Shown: positions 8,723-14,436 of the stretch, piece after piece
Numbering within the stretch: position 1 is the stretch's first letter
Layout of the letters: each line of letters opens with the position of its first letter
NCBI GenBank assembly: GCA_036556265.1
Contig: DATBJU010000015.1
Coordinates: forward strand, 1 to 17,547
Origin: JAUSIF01 sp036556265
GTDB taxonomy: Bacteria > Pseudomonadota > Alphaproteobacteria > Rhizobiales > Xanthobacteraceae
Length of the DNA: 17,547 nucleotides
Direction: 5' to 3'
Notes under the pieces: generated by a model
What the model was told of the DNA's origin: nothing
What the model saw: the letters and a program-made list of their open reading frames with translations, nothing else
The model's database searches: none
Position numbers and translations under genes: made by a program

Positions 8723-9175
8723 TCATTTCGGGGTGGCGAGATATTTCTCCAGCGAATTGAAAGTCGACGCCCAGCCCTCGCCGTGACGATCACGATGCGC
8801 GCTCTCGAGGAAGATGGACTGCACGAGCGTGAGCTTCGTGTCCTTGCCGGCGGGCTCGAAGGTGACCGTCACCTCGGTTTCGTGGCCGCGTGAACCGTCG
8901 TCCTGCTTCCAGGCCCATGTGAACACAATGCGCTTGTTCTTCTCGATCACCCGATAGACGCCGCTCACTTCCGGCTTGTTGCCATCGGGAAGCTGCATCA
9001 CGGTGCGCCACTTTCCCCCCGGCCTCACGTCCATGGAGTACTCCGGGATCGTCGCGTATTCGGGGCCCCACCAGCTCGCGAGCCTCTCTGGTTTGACCCA
9101 GGCGTCAAATACTTCTTCGACCGGTGCGCGAATGATGCGTTCGAGGCGGAGGGTTCGGTCTGCGACCGAGTTCAT
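8723..9175 (-). CDS. SRPBCC (AHSA1/activator of Hsp90 ATPase-like) protein, ArsR partner
   Basis: A 150-residue protein with the typical AHSA1 pattern along its whole length: LERIIRAPVEEVFDAWVKPERLASWWGP (11-38), the turn VRPGGKWRTVMQLPDG (50-65), VSGVYRVIEKNKRIVFTW, TEVTVTFEPAGKDTKLTLVQ and a closing helix GWASTFNSLEKYL. Its ATG overlaps the TGA of the upstream arsR by four bases (ATGA, 9172-9175), so translation is coupled. ArsR-SRPBCC gene pairs are widespread; the SRPBCC member is thought to bind a hydrophobic ligand, but the ligand is generally unknown. Unlike the SRPBCC protein encoded at 2820-3314, it has no basic tail. Confidence 0.9.
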   Translation of the reverse strand: MNSVADRTLRLERIIRAPVEEVFDAWVKPERLASWWGPEYATIPEYSMDVRPGGKWRTVMQLPDGNKPEVSGVYRVIEKNKRIVFTWAWKQDDGSRGHETEVTVTFEPAGKDTKLTLVQSIFLESAHRDRHGEGWASTFNSLEKYLATPK

Positions 9176-9495
9176 TTGCGCCTCCGTTTCTCAACCATGC
9201 GCTCAAGGCGGTCGAGCGAGGCAGTCCAGAACGTGCGGTAGGTCGCCATCCATTCGTCAATGTCGCGGAGAGCCTGGGCGCGCACGCGGTAGCGGCGCCA
9301 CTGCCGGTCGACCCGGTGTTCCACGATGCCGGCTTCCTCAAGGACACGCATGTGGCGCGAGACGGCAGGCAGCGTGACAGGGAGCGGCCTTGCCAGTTCT
9401 CCCACCGAACGCTCGCCTTCGCGCAGGAGCCGCTCGACGATTGCGAGCCGAGTTGGGTCGCTGAGCGCGCCGAACAGGGATGGCAGTTCCGGCAT
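9172..9495 (-). CDS. ArsR-family winged-helix transcriptional repressor
   Basis: A 107-residue regulator from the ATG at 9493-9495, which follows GGAGG by 7 bases; a TTG two codons earlier is only 2 bases from that site and is less likely. The N-terminal LFGALSDPTRLAIVERLL and the helix-turn-helix SVGELARPLPVTLPAVSRHMRVLEEAGIV with the wing HRVDRQWRRYRV are typical of the ArsR subgroup paired with SRPBCC proteins. There are no cysteines, so it is not a thiol-type metal sensor. The basic C-terminus ends in KRRRK. It probably represses its own operon by binding the dyad at 9523-9542, which overlaps its promoter. Confidence 0.92.
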   Translation of the reverse strand: MPELPSLFGALSDPTRLAIVERLLREGERSVGELARPLPVTLPAVSRHMRVLEEAGIVEHRVDRQWRRYRVRAQALRDIDEWMATYRTFWTASLDRLERMVEKRRRK

Positions 9496-9522
9496 CTCCA
9501 ATCCTCCACAGGGAGCATCTGT

Positions 9523-9542
9523 ATTTAACGAAGTAGTTAAAT
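9523..9542. promoter_or_regulatory. Probable ArsR operator (perfect dyad)
   Basis: ATTTAAC-N6-GTTAAAT is a perfect 7+7 inverted repeat in AT-rich sequence within an otherwise GC-rich window. It lies 28 bases upstream of the arsR start and covers the proposed -10 box of the arsR promoter. Dyads of this general form (TTTAAC...GTTAAA) are what I recall in front of ArsR-SRPBCC operons. Confidence 0.65.
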
Positions 9543-9562
9543 TAACACGCGTTGCGCGTCAA
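9534..9562 (-). promoter_or_regulatory. arsR promoter, sigma-70 type
   Basis: On the minus strand, TTGACG (9557-9562) and TAACTA (9534-9539) are separated by 17 bases. Transcription would start near 9527, about 32 bases before the ATG at 9495. The -10 lies inside the dyad at 9523-9542, the arrangement expected for autorepression. Confidence 0.55.
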
Positions 9563-9582
9563 GCGAACGGCGCGGGTATATT
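9552..9582 (+). promoter_or_regulatory. Candidate nitrilase promoter
   Basis: TATATT at 9577-9582 is a good -10 box, about 26 bases before the nitrilase ATG. The best -35 partner, TTGCGC at 9552-9557, is at a long spacing of 19 bases and touches the arsR -35 on the other strand. The ArsR dyad lies just upstream, so this promoter could be affected by ArsR. Confidence 0.3.
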
Positions 9583-9608
9583 TCGGCGCGCGACTCAGGG
9601 AGGCCGTC

Positions 9609-10550
9609 ATGCCAAGCAAGGTGGCAGTGGTGCAAAAGCCGCCGGTCGTGCTCGACCGTGGGGCGACACTCGCCCAGGTGAGCGCGGAGATCGGCGAGGC
9701 CGCAGCGAATGGCGCGGCGCTTGTCGTGTTCCCGGAGGCGTACGTGCCCGGCTACCCTGCCTGGGTATGGCGGTTGCAGCCCGGCCGCGACATGTCGTTG
9801 TCGGGTCAGTTGCACAATCGGCTGCGCGAGAATGCCGTGGATCTTGCCGCCGGCCATCTCGACCCGGTCTATCAGGCGGCGTGGCGACACAAGGTGACGG
9901 TGGTCCTTGGCGTGCATGAGCTCGATTCCGAGTTCAGCGGCTCGACGCTCTTCAACACCGTGGTGGTGATCGGCCCGGATGGCGCGGTCCTGAACCGGCA
10001 CCGCAAGCTGATGCCGACCAATCCGGAGCGGATGGTGTGGGGCTTCGGCGACGCGCGCGGGCTGAAAGTCGTGGATACGCCGGTTGGGCGGCTCGGCGTT
10101 CTCATTTGCTGGGAAAACTACATGCCGCTGTCCCGCTACTCTCTCTATGCGCAGAACATGGAAGTACTGGTGGCGCCGACGTGGGACTGCGGCGACGAGT
10201 GGATTGCGACGATGAAGCATATCGCGAAGGAGGGCGGCTGTTGGGTGATCGGCACCGGCACCGCAATTCAGGGGAAGGATCTGCCGGACAGCGTTCCCGA
10301 ACGGCTGAAGATCGCCGATGATGAGGACTGGTTGTGCGACGGCGACGCAGTAATCGTGCGGCCGTTCGGCAAGATCGCGGCCGGACCCATGCATCGGGAG
10401 CGCGGTGTCCTGTTTGGCGAGATCGAGCGCGAGGCGGCGGCGCGTGCGCGGCGTTCCCTCGACGTGACCGGTCATTATTCGCGGCCGGACATCTTCCGCT
10501 TGCAAGTAAGTCGGGCGGCCATGCCGCCGGTGGAATTCCGCGAGAGCTAA
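9609..10550 (+). CDS. Nitrilase (carbon-nitrogen hydrolase, nitrilase branch)
   Basis: A 313-residue protein from the ATG at 9609, chosen because GGGAGG lies 5 bases upstream and the product begins VAVVQKPPV, the normal first strand. The Glu-Lys-Cys triad is intact: E43 in VVFPEAYVPGYP, K133 in NRHRKLMPT and C167 in GVLICWENYMPLSR. The CWENxMP form is characteristic of true nitrilases rather than amidases, and GGCWVIGTG (209-217) also fits. Nitrilases convert organic nitriles directly to carboxylic acids and ammonia, usually as cytoplasmic oligomers. Aliphatic versus aromatic preference cannot be read with confidence. The gene is divergent from arsR with 113 bp between starts, and convergent with the SGNH gene, with only 10 bp between stops. 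Confidence 0.93.
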   Translation: MPSKVAVVQKPPVVLDRGATLAQVSAEIGEAAANGAALVVFPEAYVPGYPAWVWRLQPGRDMSLSGQLHNRLRENAVDLAAGHLDPVYQAAWRHKVTVVLGVHELDSEFSGSTLFNTVVVIGPDGAVLNRHRKLMPTNPERMVWGFGDARGLKVVDTPVGRLGVLICWENYMPLSRYSLYAQNMEVLVAPTWDCGDEWIATMKHIAKEGGCWVIGTGTAIQGKDLPDSVPERLKIADDEDWLCDGDAVIVRPFGKIAAGPMHRERGVLFGEIEREAAARARRSLDVTGHYSRPDIFRLQVSRAAMPPVEFRES

Positions 10551-10560
10551 AGCCTGGAGA

Positions 10561-11391
10561 TCAGCGCGCCGCCGAAATTGACGTGATCGGCGCGGCTTCG
10601 GCCGCGGCGGGAGCGCGTGCTGTCGCCCTTTTCGTCTCCGCGGCCGGCAGTGTTACCGCCTTGGCGAGCGCGCGGGCGAGGCCGGCCGCGAAGCAGCCGT
10701 AGCTCCAGTCGTTCATATGAAAGAGATCGGGAGACAGGATCTCCGCGAACGCGATGCCGCGCTGCTCGTGCCAATATTCCATCAACGCGAAGCGGCGGAA
10801 CACCGGGATTCCCGCCTCGTCGGCGACCTTCGCGAGCAGGGAAACCATCGGCCGCGCGTCGGGATCGCGCAACACCTTCGGCGCGTATTGCGGATCGATC
10901 AGCACGGCATCGGCGCCGTGCTCGCGGATGCGCCGCAGACCGGAACGGATCAACGAAGCCTGCGGTCCGACGCCCTGCTCATGCAGCAGCGCGTTGGTGC
11001 CGACCTGCCAGAGCACGAGATCGGGCTTCGTCGCGGCCATCTCGCGCTCCATGCGATCCACCATCTCACGTGCGTCCTCGCCGCCCGCGCCTCGATTCAA
11101 AACGCGAGTGCGGGCCTTCGGCAGGACTGTCCTTAATTCGACAGCGAGGCGGTGCGGATAGGTGAACTCGGGCCGGGTCGCGCCATAGCCCTCGGTGGAT
11201 GAGGAACCGATCGCGAGAATAGTGACTTCTTCACCGCGCGAAAGACGCTCGGCGACGCGGGTCAGCGGACGCGAAAGCTGAATCAGTTCCTGCGGGCTTG
11301 CGCATTCGATGCGATACGGATCGAGCGCCATTGCAGGCGCCACGAGAGCAAGTAGACCAGCCATCGGCAGAAGGAGGGTCTTCCGACTCAT
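10561..11391 (-). CDS. Exported SGNH/GDSL-family hydrolase with intact catalytic residues
   Basis: A 276-residue protein with a signal peptide of about 22 residues. All SGNH blocks can be found: block I ILAIGSSSTEGYGAT with nucleophile S64, block II NRGAGGE (Gly 101/103), block III WQVGTN with N133, and block V SPDLFHMND with D222 and H225 as DxxH. This is a complete esterase/acyltransferase set in a probably periplasmic protein. The last 30 residues are a low-complexity Ala/Thr/Pro tail. Its ATG overlaps the upstream gene's TGA (ATGA, 11388-11391). Being third in an operon headed by an OpgC-type acyltransferase, it probably moves or removes acyl groups on an envelope glycan. That role is inferred; the substrate is unknown. 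Confidence 0.85.
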   Translation of the reverse strand: MSRKTLLLPMAGLLALVAPAMALDPYRIECASPQELIQLSRPLTRVAERLSRGEEVTILAIGSSSTEGYGATRPEFTYPHRLAVELRTVLPKARTRVLNRGAGGEDAREMVDRMEREMAATKPDLVLWQVGTNALLHEQGVGPQASLIRSGLRRIREHGADAVLIDPQYAPKVLRDPDARPMVSLLAKVADEAGIPVFRRFALMEYWHEQRGIAFAEILSPDLFHMNDWSYGCFAAGLARALAKAVTLPAAETKRATARAPAAAEAAPITSISAAR

Positions 11392-12152
11392 TTTTGCGCG
11401 CCCTTGAATTCATCGAGCTGGGTCGCGCGCAGAACGAAGTCCGCAAGAAGCTTGCCCATACAATGATGAACCTTCTCGAACAATCCGTCGTCCTTCAAGG
11501 AGGTGAAATCGAAAGTGCCGCTGTCACTCCAATACCGCATGATTTCATAGCGGCTGAATAAGGGGATGTCCATGGAATCTGCGATCGAGCGCATGTACGC
11601 CAGATAATTCGCGGCATCGATCAGCTGATCGGTGCGCGGGCTGTATTGCATGTCGACAAGCACGACGTCGGCGCTTGCGCGCAGGATCGTCGTGACCCCA
11701 TCTCGTAGTGCACCAGCAAAGTCTTCGGCGTCGACGCCGCGATAGGCGTCCGCGGTTCCGGCCTGCCAGATGACGAGACTCGGATGAACGTCGGCAAGCA
11801 GCTTGGAAAGCTGCGGGAGGAGCTCGGAAACCGAGCGCCGCGGCGCGGCGCGGACCGAGACCCGAATTTCAAGCCCCGGCAGTCTTTCGCGCAAACGATC
11901 CTGGAAGAACAGCGGATAGGAGCGCAGTCCTTTTGCGGCGCCGGTCTGCGAAGGCGATCCGGAGAGAAGGAGGATGTCCAGCTTGCCGTCGCGCTTGGCG
12001 GCGATCGTAGTGCGGGAAAGTGGCGCGAGCGGTTCGGCGAAGATCGCGGGCACACCGCAATTCTCGTCCGTCGCGGCTGGAGCCGGTGAGGCAAGCGCAA
12101 GCAATGCCGCAAATGCGGCACCGACAACCATTGAGCGGTTCCCCCAGCTCAT
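11388..12152 (-). CDS. Exported SGNH-fold protein with degenerate catalytic residues (probable pseudoenzyme)
   Basis: A 254-residue protein from the ATG at 12150-12152, which overlaps the opgC stop as ATGA; upstream in-frame codons belong to the opgC shadow. The signal peptide ends near APAA|T (27). It aligns by eye with the next gene's product: ILLLSGSPSQTG against ILAIGSSSTEG, WQAGTADA against WQVGTNAL, DMQYSPRTD against DPQYAPKV, YEIMRYW against FALMEYW, DGLFEKV against PDLFHMN. In this alignment the nucleophile position is P67, the block III Asn is A134, and the block V Asp/His are G223/E226; block II Gly is also absent. The fold is kept but catalysis is unlikely unless shifted residues (S66, S68, D135, H229) take over. 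Coupling to its neighbours suggests a binding or scaffolding partner. Confidence 0.82.
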   Translation of the reverse strand: MSWGNRSMVVGAAFAALLALASPAPAATDENCGVPAIFAEPLAPLSRTTIAAKRDGKLDILLLSGSPSQTGAAKGLRSYPLFFQDRLRERLPGLEIRVSVRAAPRRSVSELLPQLSKLLADVHPSLVIWQAGTADAYRGVDAEDFAGALRDGVTTILRASADVVLVDMQYSPRTDQLIDAANYLAYMRSIADSMDIPLFSRYEIMRYWSDSGTFDFTSLKDDGLFEKVHHCMGKLLADFVLRATQLDEFKGAQK

Positions 12153-13279
12153 CTTCTTGCGGGCTCCATGGGAGCCCGTCGGTCGAGGCTCTTGTACCAT
12201 GACATCATCGCCGCGAGTCCAATCATCAGCGCGAGCCCCGTGGCGCTGACCAGGACTTGCATGGCCACCGAGGCGGATACCTCGGCGAGCAGGAAATTGG
12301 CGGTCAGGGAAAGAAATACGCCGAGGCAGAACACCTCGAGCGAGTGACGGCCACACATGATGAGGGGCTGCGCCCAAGCTGTGGCAAGGAAGGCGGCGTT
12401 CTGCGGGACGAAGCGGACGACGAGAATGGTCAGCGCCAGAAAGTGCGCGAGACGCAGTGGCGACAGATCGGATTTATTGAGTGGAAAGATCCAGAGCCAC
12501 TCGGGCAATCGACGCGCGAGCACCGGGAAATGGATGGTCATCGTGAGGCCGAGCGCGAACAGAAGATACAGTGTGCAGACGACCAGCACGACGTTGGATT
12601 GATAGATGGACCGCAGCCAGGCGGCACCGCCGACCGCGCACCAGGCTCCGACGAAAAAAAGAAGCTGCCAGGCGAACGGGTTGAAAAACCACTCCTGCTC
12701 GACCGGATAGAGCTTCAGGTTCAACCCGCCAAAATATGCGATGCCCCAGATAGCGACCGACAGCGCCGCCGCGACCGCCGGCTTGCGGAGCGTGAGCCAG
12801 AGCGTCAGCGGGAAGACTAACATCAGCAGGATGTAGAGCGGCAGGATGTTCACGTTGGCGAGCAGGAATCGCAGGCGCAGCACCTCGACGAGGATGATCT
12901 CGGGTCGCTGCAAGAAATGCAGAACGACCATCTCGTCCGCGTACAGCGGATTGTCGAAGCGGTAGGCGACATAGGCTGTCTGCGCGATGTAGATCACGGA
13001 TAGAAAGACGAAGGCGACATAGAGCTGCCACACGCGCTTGAGAATGCGCGCGCCGGCAATGACAACGCCGCGCTCGCGCATCACGCGGCCGTAGACGAAC
13101 GCCGCCGTGTATCCGGAAATGAAAACGAAAATCTCGGCTGCGTCGCTGAATCCGTAGTGGCGATTCGTGATCCAGCTGACGGTGTTCGACGGGATGTGAT
13201 TCAGGAAGATGAACCAGAGCGAAAGGCCGCGAAAAAAATCGAGCCGTAGATCGCGGCCGGCGGGCGGGAGAGCGTTCAT
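12149..13279 (-). CDS. opgC: OpgC-type integral membrane acyltransferase
   Basis: A 376-residue polytopic membrane protein from the ATG at 13277-13279; a TTG at 13309 would add ten residues, and neither has a strong ribosome binding site. The N-terminus RDLRLDFFRGLSLWFIFLNHIP, then WITNRHYGFSDAAEIFVFISGYTAAFVYG, is the OpgC signature. About ten hydrophobic segments follow (for example ILPLYILLMLVFPLTLWL and VVLVVCTLYLLFALGL). In Rhodobacter sphaeroides OpgC succinylates osmoregulated periplasmic glucans; related acyltransferase-3 proteins pass acyl groups across the inner membrane. No glucan synthesis genes (opgG/opgH or cyclic glucan synthase) are in the window, so the acceptor is open. It heads a three-gene unit with two exported SGNH-fold proteins, each junction being an ATGA overlap. 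Confidence 0.88.
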   Translation of the reverse strand: MNALPPAGRDLRLDFFRGLSLWFIFLNHIPSNTVSWITNRHYGFSDAAEIFVFISGYTAAFVYGRVMRERGVVIAGARILKRVWQLYVAFVFLSVIYIAQTAYVAYRFDNPLYADEMVVLHFLQRPEIILVEVLRLRFLLANVNILPLYILLMLVFPLTLWLTLRKPAVAAALSVAIWGIAYFGGLNLKLYPVEQEWFFNPFAWQLLFFVGAWCAVGGAAWLRSIYQSNVVLVVCTLYLLFALGLTMTIHFPVLARRLPEWLWIFPLNKSDLSPLRLAHFLALTILVVRFVPQNAAFLATAWAQPLIMCGRHSLEVFCLGVFLSLTANFLLAEVSASVAMQVLVSATGLALMIGLAAMMSWYKSLDRRAPMEPARR

Positions 13280-13351
13280 CGGCGGGCCGCTGCTCGAAAT
13301 CCCGGACAATTCCGATCGTGTCGGCGATTGTAGCGCGACGGGCGGTCCATT

Positions 13352-13870
13352 TCACGAGGATGAAGCGGACTTCGTGCGGGAACTCACGGGTTCGACCCCA
13401 TCGACCGAGGCCAGATACGGTTTCAGGTCGAGTAGCGGCGTGCCGTCGAGACAATCCAATCCGGCGACCTTGAGCCGGTTGCCTTCGACGCGCAAAAGGG
13501 GTGCGACGGACAGCGCGATCGGGTTCGGCCGCGCCGGCGAGCGCAGGGAAAACGTGCCGCGCGGAATGTTGAGATGGCGCGGGAGCTGCACGACAAGATC
13601 GCGGCGGGCGCGATCCATGTAATAGATGACCACGATTTGGGCGAACGACTCGATGCCGGCGAGCGCGGCGCTGTAACGCGGATCGACCACGATGGTGCAG
13701 AGCGCACCCTTCGCCTCGCGCGGGTTTTTCGGGCAATCCGCCCGGCTCTTCCATGGCGTGTGGATCGTGCCGATGAAATAAATCCCCGCGTCGAAGTCGG
13801 CGGGCAGGTCGATCGTGACTTCGCCCGGGCGCGCGGCGAAGTCGTCGTCCGATTGTGCGGTCGGGCTCAT
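13352..13870 (-). CDS. trmO: TrmO-family tRNA (t6A37) N6-methyltransferase (UPF0066)
   Basis: A 172-residue protein of the TrmO/TsaA family. It shows YFIGTIHTPWKSRADCPKN (31-49), FAQIVVIYYMDRARR (76-90), the signature FSLRSPARPNPIALSV (107-122) and LDCLDGTPLLDLKPYL (138-153). E. coli TrmO methylates t6A37 of threonine tRNA using S-adenosylmethionine in an all-beta fold. The usual TRSPHRPNP reads LRSPARPNP here, a variant I associate with a wider alphaproteobacterial subgroup, so the exact substrate may differ. The protein lacks the C-terminal extension of E. coli TrmO. It sits 72 bp upstream of opgC on the same strand and may or may not be cotranscribed. Confidence 0.82.
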   Translation of the reverse strand: MSPTAQSDDDFAARPGEVTIDLPADFDAGIYFIGTIHTPWKSRADCPKNPREAKGALCTIVVDPRYSAALAGIESFAQIVVIYYMDRARRDLVVQLPRHLNIPRGTFSLRSPARPNPIALSVAPLLRVEGNRLKVAGLDCLDGTPLLDLKPYLASVDGVEPVSSRTKSASSS

Positions 13871-13920
13871 GCGGGCGGGAGCCTATCAGATACGGTCGGG
13901 CGGCCCCTCCAAAAGCGGAA

Positions 13921-13948
13921 GCGCCGAAGGGGAAGGTCCCTCCGGCGC
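13921..13948 (-). terminator. Probable terminator hairpin downstream of the 27-residue protein gene
   Basis: On the minus strand an 11-bp stem GCGCCGGAGGG/CCCTTCGGCGC closes a 6-base loop. Its single non-Watson-Crick position is a G-U pair as minus-strand RNA but an A-C mismatch on the plus strand, which points to a minus-strand transcript. The sequence TTCCGCTTTT follows, a weak U-tract. Confidence 0.5.
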
Positions 13949-13965
13949 CCTATTCCGCTCCCCTA

Positions 13966-13987
13966 CCGGTCCCCGTCCGGGAACCGG
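13966..13987 (-). other. Stable 3' hairpin after the 27-residue protein gene
   Basis: As minus-strand RNA, CCGGUUCCC pairs with GGGGACCGG around a GGAC loop (9 bp with one G-U; A-C on the other strand). It starts 18 bases after the stop codon and has no U-tract, so it is more likely a 3'-stabilising or structured RNA element than a terminator on its own. Confidence 0.4.
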
Positions 13988-14004
13988 CCGGCACATAGCT
14001 AAGC

Positions 14005-14088
14005 TCAGAACATGCCGAGCAAGATTGCTCCTACGAATACGAAGGCAGCGCAGATCGCCAGCACGTTGATCCTTTGGACGAGATCCAA
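14005..14088 (-). CDS. 27-residue probable membrane miniprotein
   Basis: A short gene read directly from the sequence: TTG at 14086-14088, TGA at 14005-14007. The product is MDLVQRINVLAICAAFVFVG followed by AILLGMF. GGAGG sits 7 bases before the TTG, the best-placed ribosome binding site in the region. The peptide has a polar, slightly basic start (residues 1-8) and one continuous hydrophobic helix (9-27) ending at the C-terminus, as expected for a single-pass inner-membrane protein. I have a recollection of similar short hydrophobic proteins in Bradyrhizobium-like genomes but no function. A promoter candidate lies upstream and two hairpins downstream, so it forms a self-contained transcription unit. 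Confidence 0.65.
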   Translation of the reverse strand: MDLVQRINVLAICAAFVFVGAILLGMF

Positions 14089-14122
14089 GGGTCTCCCTCC
14101 TGGGTCGTTGAGCTAGGGGACG

Positions 14123-14150
14123 AAGGTAGGGGTCAAAGGGGCGAGAGCAA
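14123..14150 (-). promoter_or_regulatory. Candidate promoter of the 27-residue protein gene
   Basis: On the minus strand, TTGCTC (14145-14150) and TACCTT (14123-14128) are 16 bases apart and would give a leader of about 27 bases. The match is moderate; the spacing and position make it credible. Confidence 0.35.
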
Positions 14151-14436
14151 GACGCATTTTTTGTGCATCGCAGCATGGGTTATTGGCGTTTTGGTCGCGG
14201 AGGGAAAATTGTCATTGCGGCGTCATGCGGTAGTGCAGCACAGCTCGCAGAAAAAAAATTTCAACCGGTAATTGGGCACCGTAATTTCTTGTGGACCAAA
14301 TCCGGCGGCAGCGCGGTGGCTGTCGAGTTCGGTCGACGTGAACTGCGGGCCGGCGGCGCCGGCGTCGCATGTTTGATCGTGCGTTAACGAACTTCGTTGA
14401 TCCGGCCTTAAGCGCGCCGCTCGCATTTTCCGCGCC
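14151..14436. other. Intergenic region without a convincing gene
   Basis: This stretch separates the divergent miniprotein and extensin-like genes and is noticeably richer in A and T runs than the flanks (ATTTTTTG near 14156, AAAAAAAATTT near 14251). A 74-codon frame starting at GTG 14163 lacks a ribosome binding site and does not look like a known protein. A perfect small dyad AACGAA-C-TTCGTT occurs at 14386-14398, about 40 bases before the lipoprotein start, and could be regulatory. I see no RNA gene here. Confidence 0.5.

Noticed and set aside
12153..12377. Longer N-terminus for the first SGNH protein
   Set aside because: It lies within opgC and is not signal-like. The ATG at 12152 gives a clean signal peptide and an ATGA junction.
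12474..13754. A 426-codon minus-strand frame overlapping opgC and trmO
   Set aside because: Low-complexity Arg/Ala/His translation in a shifted frame; both overlapped genes have recognisable families.
14163..14387. A 74-codon plus-strand frame in the intergenic region
   Set aside because: GTG start without a ribosome binding site, no recognisable motif and no supporting signals.
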